Below, one piece after another: positions 13,131-23,880 of a stretch of DNA of 64,000 nt; position 1 is the stretch's first letter, and each line of letters starts with the position of its first letter. This DNA comes from Asterella californica (lineage: Eukaryota; Streptophyta; Marchantiopsida; Marchantiales; Aytoniaceae): NCBI GenBank assembly GCA_036924285.1, contig JAYKYS010000010.1, positions 3,224,001-3,288,000 of the forward strand, given 5' to 3'. Below the pieces are notes generated by a model that saw nothing but the letters and a program-made list of their open reading frames with translations, searched no databases and had not been told where the DNA came from. The position numbers and the translations under genes are program-made.

Positions 13131-13840
13131 TTCTACTTTGTAAAAACATTTTACTACTAAATTATTACTTCCAGAGGAATAAATTAAACCTGTTGCCTCG
13201 CTTTAAATTCAAGGTTAATGCTAAGTAAACTATATTTCCTCCTTGGTGCCTCTGAATTATTTCTGCTAGATTCAATTTAATAAGGTCGGAGGAATGAATA
13301 GAAGTTATTTGATTCTACTTTGTTATATTTCCTTACTACTGAATCAATACTTCCAGAAGAATAAATTAAACATGTTGCCTCGCTTTAAATTTAAGGTTAA
13401 GGCTAAGTAAACTATAGTTCCTCCTTGGTGCCTTCTGAATTATTTAAGCTAGATTCAACTTAATAAGATCGGAGGAACGAATACAACTCATTTGCTTCTA
13501 CTTTGTTATATTTCTTTACAACTAAATTAATACTTCCAGAGGAATAAACTAAACCTATTGCTTCGCCTTAAATTCAAGGCTAAGGCTAAGTACACTATAT
13601 TTCCTCCTTGGCGCCTTTTGAATTATTTATGCTAGATTCAACTTAATAAATTCAGAGGAACGAATACAACTTATTTGCTTCTACTTTGTAATATTTATTT
13701 ACTACTAAATTATTACTTCTAGAGGAATAAACTAAACATGTTGCCTCGCTTTTACTAACTTAATTAGATATACTTTCCCGGGTTTCCTCCCCGCATGTGT
13801 TATAAATTCAAGGCTAAGGCTAAGTAAAAAAAATGAGCAT
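13131..13840. repeat. Tandem array of ~183-bp monomers (about 3.8 copies)
   Basis: The marker TTCTACTTTG recurs at 13131, 13313, 13496 and 13679, a period of 182-183 bp. Each monomer contains CTTCCAGAGGAATAAA, a TTGCCTCGC block, AAGGCTAAGTA, TTTCCTCCTTGG and a GCTAGATTCAACTTAATAA block in the same order. The last copy is interrupted by about 50 bp of different sequence containing TTTCCCGGG. Looser echoes continue to about 14110. A monomer near nucleosome length is typical of plant satellites, but this is only a short array and its genomic abundance is unknown. Confidence 0.88.
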
Positions 13841-14342
13841 GTGATTTTAGTTGGAAATGAATGTAACAGACACTCTTTAAGCTTAAATCTTTTCCAGTTT
13901 CGCGTGTTTCCACCATTTATTTTCTTCTAGCGCTTTTTCCATTAATTTTTTCCTTTTATCAACAAGTTCACTCGATTTTTCCATCGCCTCGTATAATATT
14001 TCCTCCTTGGTTCAATTTTGTTCAATTTTCATATAGTTCCTTTTTAATTTTTTAAGTTTTTAATTTTAGAGGAATAAATAAAACCTCTATGGCTCTACTT
14101 TCATTATTGCTAATTAATAACCTTTGATCATTTCCTTCTACTAACAAGTAACTTAATAATACTTTCCTCGGGAAACAATTAAACTTGCTTCCATATGTTT
14201 GTAGTATTTCACATGAATTAATTGTCCAGAGAATTCAGAGTCTTTCTTTCAACCTTCATGTTTGACTCGATGTTTGCAATGAGTTCATGGCAGTTTAGAA
14301 ACTACTATTTTAAATGGTGTTATATATTTTCCAGGACATTTT

Positions 14343-15030
14343 TATCTATTTATAAGTTGAAATTATATTCGGCTAATTAAACCGTCCCCATTTGACCCGA
14401 AACTTTTCCCCAGTAGCCCAAGAGTAGTCCTCACACTTGCAATTTAATTGAGCCTATTTCACCCGGCCATCTTAGAAAATAGAAACGATGTGTAGACAGC
14501 GGTTCTAGGTGGGATCTACGTCATATTTTTGTCCGCTTCGAGAACATCCATAAGCACAATGACCCTGAAATTTACCATCCACGTGCTCCAAGAGAAAAAA
14601 ATCCTTGTGGAAAAAAAATTAATGCATTTGGATTCAAAATGGCTGAGTTATGGTAATTTTGGTGTCATCTTTACCCATCATTTTATATTTTTCCAGGATT
14701 TTCTATCTAATTTTTAGTTGAAATTATATTCGGCTGATTAAACCTTCCCCATTTAACCTGAAAATTCCCCCCTCAGGTAGCTAGAGAGTAGTCCTCACAC
14801 CTAAAATTCATTTGAGCCAATTTAACTGAGCCACCTTTGGGATATGGAGTGATCCGTACCCACGTGTAGGAAGAGGAGACTGTTTGTGTGAATCAGAGTC
14901 ACGTAGATCTTGAACTTCGTGAACATTCCTAATCCAATGACCCTGAAATTCACCATGCACTTCCTCCAAGAGAAAACAATCCTTGTGGAAAAAGAATTAA
15001 CGCATTTCGAATCAAAATGCTTGAGTTATT
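14343..15030. repeat. Diverged direct duplication, period ~361-378 bp
   Basis: The block 14343-14660 recurs at about 14700-15030. Shared landmarks in order are AGTTGAAATTATATTCGGCT, a CCCCATTT block, GAGTAGTCCTCACAC, CAATGACCCTGAAATT, CTCCAAGAGAAAA and TCCTTGTGGAAAAA. Offsets grow from 361 to 378 bp across the unit because of small indels. No coding signal is seen. It may be part of a larger repeat whose ends I cannot place; the second copy ends just before the TIR element at 15074. Confidence 0.8.
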
Positions 15031-15073
15031 GCATTTTTTGTCCCGCATCCTTGAGGAGTTCGCTGTTTGAATA

Positions 15074-15378
15074 GGAGGTTTCAAACATCGAGTCCGTAAT
15101 ATACAGACGGATTCTGATGCGGAGTCCATTGTGATCGTCCACGGACGTCATACGGATTGGTGGCAGACATGATTACGTGAGTTCGTAACGAACATTGACA
15201 GAACTTTCGTCTACGTCTTAAATCAACGTAATTAATCACTGCCATGGACTAAACGGTCCAATCCGTGATCAAACGACAGGCACCCTAGACATGTGCTCGT
15301 CGGACTAAGCAGTCGAGTCTATCTCGACTGATTACGGACAAGCCCATGACTCGTCACGGGTCCATGTTTGAAACCACC
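15074..15378. mobile_element. 305-bp TIR (MITE-like) element
   Basis: The left end GGAGGTTTCAAACAT and the right end ATGTTTGAAACCACC form imperfect terminal inverted repeats (one mismatch in the first 15 bases, weaker similarity for about 8 more). Both ends are flanked by TA (15072-15073 and 15379-15380), compatible with a TA target duplication. The interior has no coding capacity but contains further short dyads around TCGACT. Size, TIRs and flanks fit a non-autonomous DNA transposon. The superfamily is uncertain: TA would suit Tc1/mariner-like, but a TWA-type duplication cannot be excluded. Confidence 0.6.
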
Positions 15379-16724
15379 TAATGATTCGGGTTGTGCTATA
15401 TCTTCACCGACCAAAGAGGGGAGCGGGTCCATCATTCCTCAGAAGTATATATATAAAGGAGGAGGTTCTGTCAGCGAGTCACCTCTCGCGGGAACGGCTG
15501 TCGCATGCCTCTTGATCCACGAGAGAGACATTGAAGCTGGACGTTGTCTAAGCTCGTGTCCTTGCGTGATTCTGACAAGAAGGACAGTCAGACCCACACA
15601 GATGTATGGAGGGATCAGTCCTCGAGAGCCTTGGGATTGATCGTGGGATCAACTCCCATGTCTCAGGAGTCTATAGTGGTCTCGTTTCTCGAGTATGCAA
15701 TGATTTGTGCAATGTACCAAGAGTCTTTCGTGGTCTCTTTTTCTCGAGTATGCACGATCCCATGAGTTCGTAGTCCTTTAAGGGTGTTTAGGATCCACTT
15801 GCATGTTTAGAGAGTGATCTCAAGTCTCGGTTCTACTTGTATTTGTTGGTTTCAGTCGGTATCGCTTGTTCCGACTACTGTCATATTGGATTTTGCGTGA
15901 AGGTGAAAATGTGAGGTCCTTGGTCATGGAGATATCGTGTGCTGAATAGAGGAAAGAAAGAGAGAAACAACCACGAGAACAAGCTTCGCAAGATATACCA
16001 ACTTCCAATTTATATATAGTCTCGTTTCTTTTCTTAAGAACACAAAACTGAGAAACAGTAATCATTCAGATTACTAATCTGTAATCTACGCCCAACCTCC
16101 TAAAACAAATATCTAGATCTCAACCTAGACCCAAAACTACCAAACGTAGTTCAAAGCAAAAGAAATATCCCTTTGGTAATAAAAGCCTTGCATCAATATC
16201 ACACGATTCAAACTCTCGGTCCAACAACACCCATGTACATGCCCTTAGCTAAAGCTAGCTACCACAATCCATACATAACCAAGTAGAACTCTAACGAGTC
16301 CAAAAAGATAAAAGTCGTAGCGAAAGAACCAAAAAAGTCCTATCTGACAACTTTTTCCTTTCGTCATACGGTCTTTAGATGTCGATAGGATCTTCCTCCT
16401 TGACTCTGTTGACTCCATGAACTCCCATATCGGACTCCCGACAGTCCAGATGTCTCCAATTTTTGTCATAGATGATCAAATTTACAAAACCTCCAAAACC
16501 TCCTCCAGACGGCTTAAAATCACCTACATCCACAAAACAGACTGCCTGACTTGAGATACGTCTTCTATGATAGATAGATTTGACTAACGTATCCTAGTTC
16601 CTCCCAAAACGCTTTACTAGATCCTTCACATGCTCCTTTATCATATGCATCACATCGAGTTTGAATGTCTCGATCATCTTTTTCTACGAAACTTGATCTA
16701 AATCCATCTTCGTCTTGTAACATC

Positions 16725-16916
16725 TTAAGTACTTTGAAAAGTTATTCTCATCAAACAGATCACCTTTCGAAACATTTTCACCCCCAAAGCCTCTTTTTGT
16801 TTGTTCCCTTGCTCTTGTCGCAAAAACAAAGTGAAAGCTTGAAACATTCGTGCAGTTGTTGCATCCAACTGCACCCCTGATATCGCTTCTGATCTGTTCA
16901 TCTCATACATAGTCAT
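16725..16916 (-). CDS. Short internal frame of the non-autonomous LTR element
   Basis: A 63-codon frame, the only notable one between the two ~700-bp repeats, starting near the presumed 5' end on the minus strand. It reads MNRSEAISGVQLDATTARMF and then a Gln/Arg/Lys-rich helix-like stretch. The position suits the remnant of a gag N-terminus, but no zinc knuckle or capsid motif is visible. Function unknown, and it may not be translated. Confidence 0.3.
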   Translation of the reverse strand: MTMYEMNRSEAISGVQLDATTARMFQAFTLFLRQEQGNKQKEALGVKMFRKVICLMRITFQST

Positions 16917-17564
16917 GGTTCATCCCTTCCTCTCATGATCCCAAACCTTCTACATATTCATCATCTTAGGCCCGCAACATCCTCTCGGACAACCGTATTC
17001 ATCTTCATCTTCGTTCATGATTGTTGATCTTCTCTTCCAAGTTCCAACACAAAATATCTCCACCTGGACTTTCACCTCGAGTTCACCACCATTATCGTAT
17101 CAGATTTTGTGTGAAGGTTATCCAAGAAAGCGTGAGCTTCCTGGATGTGGAGATATCTATGCTGAATAGAGACAAGAAAGAGAGAAACAACCACGAGAAC
17201 AAGCTTCGCAAGATATACCAGCTTCCAATTGATATACAATAAGAATACAAAACTGAGAAACAGACCTGAATGATATGTTATCTATACCGAACCTCCTAAA
17301 ACAAGTCTCTAGATCTCAACCTAGATCCAAAACTACGAAGCGTAGTTCAAATCAAAGGAAACATTCCTTTGCTAACAAAGCTTTGCACCAATATCACACG
17401 ATTCAAGCCCCGGTCCGGACAACATCCATGTACAAGCCCTTAGGTAAAGCTAGCTACCACAAGCCATTCATAATCAACTAGAACTCTAACGAATCTAAAA
17501 GAGTGAAAATCGTAGCGAATGAACTAAAAAAGACCTATCTAGGAACTTTTTTCTTCCACCATCT

Positions 17565-17600
17565 GACATCTGAAGACTATACAAATAGTCTTCAGATGTC
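17565..17600. repeat. 15-bp-arm hairpin inside the right LTR
   Basis: Arms GACATCTGAAGACTA (17565-17579) and their exact complement (17586-17600) flank a 6-nt loop. The matching place in the left LTR has only the second arm's outer part, so the first arm looks like a local inverted duplication gained in this copy. Another small perfect hairpin (9-bp arms, ACTCCAAAC) lies just outside at 17811-17833. Confidence 0.85.
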
Positions 17601-17833
17601 GATAGGGTCTTCCTCTCTGACTTTGTTGACTCCAAGAACTCTCAAATCGAACTCTCGACAGTCGAGATATCTCCAATTTTTGATCATAGATGACGGAATC
17701 TCCAAAAACTCCTCTTTGCGACTTAAAACCACATACATCTGCAAAATGACTGCTTGATATGAGATCCGTCTTCTGTAGTAGATATATTTAACTACCCTAA
17801 ACCCAACGAGACTCCAAACAAACCGTTTGGAGT

Positions 17834-19772
17834 TCTCTTTGCAAAACCACACAAAAAATTGAGTTATAGGAAGCAAAAAACTGACGTAAGTTTATTCCAT
17901 GCGACTCAAACTCGCTCATCACATCGAAACTAACAATCCACATACGATCTTCTCTTATTTGTAAGTGAAGACTCCTTGATCGTGTTGACACCAAGACTGA
18001 AGAGCCAATTTCACCCAAAACTCTCAAATCGTTGGATGAAACTTCGTATCATCTTCAATTTCTTGAAGAACTTGGTGTTTTGATGGATCTAAGGACAGCA
18101 AGTTTGGACTTCGGAACGACTGGAACGGTCCAACTCTCCTTCGTTGATCACTGAAACACTCCAAATCTTTTTCTCTACGTCTCAATTTCTCTTATAACAC
18201 ACACCACGATCCGTCTCTTCACAAACCATCTTAACTAGTGTGTAGCCTGCATAGATCTAAACTCAATGATGCATTGCGTACTTGCATTATCATTTTGTGA
18301 GTGCGCATGTTCGCTGGTTCTTTTTGGTCGTGTGGTTGATTGTTGTGCAGATTAGTACTGTTTGGACATGTTCTTGGTCGAATTTGTGGTGAAGTAGTGC
18401 GGAAGCGCTGCTGGAATTTTTGAGAGAGATTTTTAAGATCAATTTTTGAGATCAGCAGAAGTGTGTCGGCGGACGTCGAGTAGGTGCGGGTCAGAAATTT
18501 CTGGTGCCGAGGAGTACAATATGTGCACGCTGAGAAGACGATTTCAGCGCACAAAAAATCATCCGATTTGGTGAAGGATCGAAGGAGTTACAAGAAAAAG
18601 AAGACTGCGGATGGTCAAAAATCTGATGTAATCTCGCATGCAAGTCTCAATTTGGCAGATTTTGACCTTGTGGAGTGTGTTTCCGATCTCTGAAGTTGCT
18701 GTTTTGGGGTGTGTTTTTTCCTGCGTGTCCTTCTTGTGTAGTTTGATCCGAGTTTTTATTCTACTCCAAGCGGAGCGGAGCGAGAGTGTTGTAGTGCGGA
18801 GGAGCACGCGTGCGTGTTAGGAGACAGTTTAGAGGCTTCGAAGAGCAGAGGTGCATGAGTGCGGGGACGTGAGAGCGGAGTGCAGGTGTGCGGAGGCGGA
18901 GGTGGAGCTCGAGCCAGCAAGCGAGCTTACCGGCGTGCGTGAGCTAAGTCCAATTTCAATGGTGTGGGAGTGAGTAAAATCAGGTCACCCATCTCAACAC
19001 TATTCTTGAAGACTGTGCTTAACTACTAGCTCTTAGCTTTGGCTTTACCACTAGACCAATAGCTCTTGGTGTCTTCTAGAGATACGTGTAAGTATTTATG
19101 GACTTGTTTAAGATAGTAAGAGATCTTTTCACGTGTTCCTAGAAGAGTGGTAGGGCGACCCCATAGTACTAAGAGGAAGTTGTTGTTGTGGTAGTGTTTG
19201 TCTATATCGTAGAGACGCGTATGAAAGCAGTTGATGACAGTTGTCTTGGGTGAGCTAGTAGAGCTATCACATAGATACTTTTGGAGCTACTATAGATGTG
19301 GACATCTAGTTAGTGACCTTAGATACATGTTATGACTGTTGGTGATCATATATTGCGCATGTGATCATCGAAGAAGAGTCGTCAGTATGAGTGAGATTAG
19401 GTTTATCTTTTGTGCATGTTTGAGTGTGGAGGGTTATCGTTTCGACTTCTTGTGATCGGAACTCCTCCATATTCTACTTCCTATTTGTGCGTCACGTTTG
19501 CTTGTGTTGGCGTTTGATTTTTAGAGGGAGTTCACTCTAGTGCGCTATCAGTAGTGAGACTAGAGTTGCGGACCAGTCAGACTATTTTTGTTTCTCTCAC
19601 GGTGAGATTGGACTTACGACTAATAGATTGTGAGAGGCTACTTGTGGTGATGGCAGGTACATGTTGCCCTTACCTTGATCGTCCTAGTAGGAGATATATG
19701 AACTCAGTAGGAGCGGGGTTAGACAGATTGACGTCATTTGTGGTGACGAGCTCTGGTTAGAGCTTAGTATTC
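17834..19772 (+). other. Sequence upstream of element D, possible 5' LTR and leader
   Basis: No gene recognised. The stretch becomes richer in G on this strand from about 18480 and leads directly into the gag start of element D at 19773, so the 5' LTR and leader of D should lie here. I could not find a matching 3' LTR downstream and therefore cannot place its ends. A GCGCTATCAGTAGTGAGAC stretch near 19540 faintly resembles a degraded initiator-tRNA-type primer site, but this is weak. Confidence 0.3.
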
Positions 19773-21210
19773 GTGGTTGACACGAGGGTTATCATCACGG
19801 AGGTCCACGGAGGTTCCAGCGGAGATTTAGCTGCAGTAAGCAATGGGTTCACACGGAGTGGTGTGAGATATCAACCAGAAGCATCGTCTCATCGACAAAA
19901 GACACCGAGTCAGACGAGGACATGGTTGGAGGTATACATATTGTCGTCACATTGTTGTTGTGGGACATGAATGAGATCTAGGGGACCACGAAGAGGTCTT
20001 GACGATACTCGGATACGGTGGGTATCATTGAGCTAGATGACTTCATCCAGGAATTAGACAGTTGATGCGATCTACAGCAGATACGGAACGCACAACTGTT
20101 TACACCTTTCATGGCGTGGAAGGGTTTGTTTCAACACTTGGAGAGACGGCCGATGGACGATTACCATGAGTTCAGACGAGACTACAACGTGGAGATTGAG
20201 TTGTGGAGAAAACATTGATCTCCCAACTACGTTTCTATCACTACTATCACAATTCCGGGAGGCGTAGCACCTACGAGTTTGGGTGCTAGTAGCAATGGTA
20301 CATCTATGGATGTCGGCGTACCTACTACCAGCGGTGTGTTCACTAGTAGTGGAGCATGTGGTAGTATGAGCGAGACACCACTAGTGTTTAATCCTGTGGT
20401 TCAGTTCTTCCAGTGTTTGAGAAAGAACTATCAAGGTGTGCGGACCGGTAAGTTGAGGAGTCTGCAAGAGTTCCAGCGGAAGACTTGAGAGAGCATACGC
20501 GAGACGTTTACTCGCATGAGGGGGTTGATCAACACTACCAAAGGGGTGTCAAAAGCACAAGCGTTCCAGTTTTGGTATGAGATACTGGACCAAGAGCTGC
20601 GTAGGAGAGTTAAAGATGCAACTCTCTTTAGAGACATTGCTCTGACGTTGGCGGTTGTCTTTGATCTGGCTGAGCAGCAGATTGAGCTCAACATGGTGGA
20701 GGAGAGGGTGGTGACTGCTGGGTTCAGCAGGGAGGCACCACATGGAGCGACCACCTCTTCTCCACGCAACAACGTGATGGTGGTGATGGTAGGGATCATG
20801 CTGAACAATTACGATCCTAGAGAGGTGTTGGAGGACTTGGTGGACAGAATCTCATGCCGTCCTTCTCTAGTCAGCAGCAAGCGGGTCCTTGTTGGACATC
20901 CGATGGTCGTCATCAGCAGAAAGACTGTCCACAGAGGAGAGATGGTTATGAGACGTTTGGGACGTTTCAAACGGTGTCTAAGCAGTGTGAGTCTTACGGA
21001 CGACCAGGTCATAGTAGTGACTGTTGTTTTGATCTCCACCCTGAGCTACGGCAAGGAAAGGCTGATCGTGGACAAGGCGGAAGAGCTCAGAGAGACCATG
21101 GTGGTCGAGTTGGAGAGAGAGATCCAGCACCTAAGAGAGAACTAGTCGGTCCACCGTCTTCTACGACATCAGATGCAGGTATGACTGCTTGGATTGAGCA
21201 GTTAGAGTAG
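19773..21210 (+). pseudogene. Element D gag with two zinc knuckles
   Basis: Gag-like reading begins with VDTR (the usual start of such gags), but the initiator position holds GTG rather than ATG. A capsid-like part at 20400-20720 contains KLRSLQEFQRKT, then FQFWYEIL and LRRRVKDATLFRDIAL. After a frame change, two nucleocapsid knuckles follow: C-W-T-S-DGRHQQKDC from 20890 and C-E-S-Y-GRPGHSSDC from 20986. Each has lost the second cysteine of the CCHC pattern (Ser and Tyr instead). Stops at 20486 and elsewhere break it. As a family, gag packages the element RNA into particles; this copy cannot. Confidence 0.7.
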
Positions 21211-21889
21211 AGGATAGCTAGTATGGCTAAGGCTCAGCAGAGATCTGGTTTAAGAACAGAGACTTCCACGTCCTGTGGAGGAGGAGGCGTTGACTTTGAC
21301 TTCATAACTGATGTGACGCAGATTGAGACATCTGTGACAGTGACTCGGGGTGTATTACGTGCTCAGAGCCACGAGGTGCGTCAGTGGGGTTGGATCCACA
21401 ACGCGGAGAGGTTGGTAGACATGCCATGCTTTCTAGTCGTTCATGCTATCAGAGGCGTTGAGGACCACGTCTTTGGTTCTTAAACGGCCTACAGATAATG
21501 TAGTGCAGTTGGAGACATCGACATCCAAGCGTGGGAGTGATGCGAGTCAACCCTCGATATGTGGATGTGATGTCAAATCCGATGTTGGGAGCGGCTACAA
21601 CAGTTCTCTGAGCCCCACTATTTTCAGCCACTGATATGAAGATATTGGGAGTCAACTTGACTCTAGTGTTCCAGTTGACGATCACGCTAAGTGAGCGCAA
21701 AGATGTAGTTACCTCTAGTGCTGAGGTGGTTCAGCGAGAGGCGGTAGATGTGTCCATGGAGTCGAGGATCAAGACAACTACCAGTGGTACTTGACAAGCA
21801 GTGACTGGCAGGTTAGATGAGTTACCAGCTAGGTCGACGATTAACCGTGCTAGTTTGACACCAGGTGTGGTGTTGTTGGACAACAGAAG

Positions 21890-22070
21890 TGATATCTTCT
21901 GTTTGGTGGCACCTTCATGGAAGATGTATCACCGCAGAAAGTCTTGTTAGACTCTGGAGCCCAACCGTTGATGTTGGAGAAAGCGGCCTGCATTAGTTTA
22001 CGTTTGAGGAAGTACGAGGTGGAGAGATGTCCATTCTAGCTACAGACGTCCTAAGAGGATAAGGGAGTAT
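21890..22070 (+). pseudogene. Element D aspartic protease remnant
   Basis: The reading FGGTFMEDVSPQKV is followed by LLDSGAQPLML, with the catalytic D-S-G at 21950-21958 preceded by two hydrophobic residues, as in retroelement aspartic proteases. The frame is broken soon after. It lies between gag and the methyltransferase insert, the normal place for protease. Confidence 0.65.
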
Positions 22071-22659
22071 AGCTCTACACATGACACGCGAGATATTGAC
22101 GGTGAGAGTTTGATCAGATCATCTCACATATGGCTCTATGGTGAAGGTCAAAGTCATTTTTACGACCGTGGAGTCTTATAACGTATTGGTTGGAGGTGCT
22201 GTGTTATACTCTATGGGGTTCGTGATCGACTAGTGGACGGAGACAACATCTTATAGACCAGGTTGACAGTCTGGTGAGAGATGAGTGAGTCGGTTACCAA
22301 TGCGATTCAGTGCTAGAGTTGGGACCTACACCATAGACAATGTCATCCGTTGCAGAGTTCAGTTCGGCCATCACTTGACCAGGCGACTTACTGAAGAGCA
22401 ATGCCCATGTAGAAATACTCCGGATTTCGAGGAGATGGAGGACATGTCTAGTATGACTACGGCAGTATCATCTGCCATGGATGTTCCATTCTGGAGTTCG
22501 AGTAGAGAGTTGCAGCAGAACGTTGATCCGTTGATGCAGCAAGCTTGGAGTGAAGCCTTTGTACTGTCAGTAGAGGAACAAAAGTAGTTCCTGCGACTGA
22601 CCATGTGACCTTATCACCGTTGGATACGACTCTCATTATATGACAATATTCAGAGGAGG

Positions 22660-23593
22660 GTGTGTGTGCTGGAGCTATTTGAAGAGATCAGCACATGTTT
22701 GGTTGCGGTATTGCAAGTAGACATACGAGTACAATGATACTTGTATGTGGAGAGAGAAGAGATTGCGAGACGCATCTCATTGCATCATGTGGCACGCTTG
22801 GTGTAGAGATATCCTGAGTTGTTGTCCATATCAGCTGTCAGAGAATACCAGCAAGCATTATTATCGAATATTTCGCTGTTGCAGACGCATGATCTCACGT
22901 TTGTTGACATCATTCACTTGGTGATAGTCGGATGACGATGTCAAGATCACACGTGTGCTGGGTCAAGGTTTACATGACCCCCGATCTAGTATGTTTTGGG
23001 AGATGTTACGGATCTTACGACATCTCCAGATGCATCAGGTGGATTCTCCAATGTACATCTTGGAGAATGTTCTTTTGTTGGACGAGACTCGTACACAGAT
23101 GATGACGAGTGTGCACCAAGTGCGGTCCTAGGTTGGACCGATAGTGTTGTTGGATGCAGTGAGAATGAGATCTCATATACATTATCCACGGTTGTGGTGG
23201 ACGAACTATTACCAAAGGAGGTGCTCAAGCGCGCACACGATGTAGTGAAATGACCAACGCACCTCACAGTGATGACATCTTGGATGCACGGCGACGATCT
23301 CAAGTAGTAAGAGTCGTCGATAGCTCACCCATGACAGTGGTAAACCTAGTGGGATGGTCTATGACAACGTTGCTCACTTTGATGAGCTTTCTAGCGTCAC
23401 ATGCTTACAGAGATGGAGGACATGGGCTTGTGTAGGATGCTCGATTACAGTAGTTGATAGAGCCCAATGCAGATGAGAGAGAGCGAGCGAGGGATTTCTC
23501 TACGAGTATGACAACAATAGCTTCGATGTCAGTGGTTTCACGTCGTCAAGTATTGGATCAAGCAATGCACTTGAATTGCTTGACGTGGATTGT
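22660..23593 (+). pseudogene. Retrotransposon-borne cytosine-5 DNA methyltransferase (Dnmt3-type), decayed
   Basis: About 310 codons hold the C5-methyltransferase motifs in canonical order. Motif I (S-adenosylmethionine site): VLELFEEISTCLVAVL from 22666, then YLYVE. Motif IV: CQDHTCAG, with the catalytic Cys codon at 22939-22941, then, after a frameshift, GQGLHDPRSSMFWE (D at 22976). Motif VI: ENV at 23063-23071. Motif VIII region: LLDAVRMRSH then PRLWWTN near 23145-23200. Motifs IX-X: ERERA then SRRQVLDQAMHLNCLTWI at 23474-23585. The order I to X excludes plant DRM enzymes, whose motifs are permuted; ENV, the LLDAV-to-WWTN block and the ERxxxF-xxxx-SRRQ-LxQ ending fit Dnmt3-like enzymes. 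It is broken by stops at 22735, 22804, 22933 and 23129 and a frameshift near 22955. Lying between protease and RT on the same strand, it was most likely part of the polyprotein. Confidence 0.8.
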
Positions 23594-23880
23594 TAGTCTT
23601 GGATGACTGAGCAGCGTCGGATGCGATTGACAACTGTTATTGCTCAAACACTTCTGAGCTCTTTGTCTACCTGTCGATGGAGAAAAATGCTAGGGACGAG
23701 GCGTGTGGAGTTTGTCATCCTTCGACGTCATGAGATGTCGTAGGAGAGAGTGTGGAGCTTGCAGCTAGGACTGCAGGAGATTTTCGCACAGTGGAGGTGG
23801 AGGTTGTTGGTGGTGAGCAGAAAAAAACTGCTCTAGAGGCTGCAAGATAACAGTCAACGACTTCGTCTTCTACCTCTAGC

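Larger units (their letters stand above)
15881..17794 (-). mobile_element. Short non-autonomous LTR retroelement
   Basis: Two direct repeats of about 700 bp (15881-16586 and 17095-17794), clearly similar along their whole length, enclose only 508 bp. Orientation is inferred as minus: on that strand each repeat has a TATATATAAATTGG-like box upstream of a common CTTGCGAAGCTTGTTCTCG block, as expected for U3-R, and a purine-rich GGGAGGAACTAGGA tract precedes the inner end of the left repeat, as expected for a polypurine tract. The internal part keeps only one short frame. This is the size class of TRIM/LARD-like elements that depend on other elements' enzymes. Exact TG/CA ends and the target duplication could not be fixed because the ends have diverged. 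Confidence 0.7.

Noticed and set aside
13131..13840. CRISPR-like or LTR interpretation of the regular repeats
   Set aside because: Units of ~183 bp are directly adjacent without unique spacers and the genome is eukaryotic; a tandem satellite-like array fits.
20431..21039. Minus-strand frames of 125 and 76 codons
   Set aside because: Shadows of the element D gag frame on the plus strand, which has gag motifs and zinc knuckles.
22660..23593. Reading the methyltransferase insert as a plant DRM enzyme or as a host gene fragment
   Set aside because: DRM enzymes have permuted motifs, whereas here the order is I to X. The segment lies on the same strand between protease and RT with no sign of introns, which fits a polyprotein domain better than a trapped host gene.
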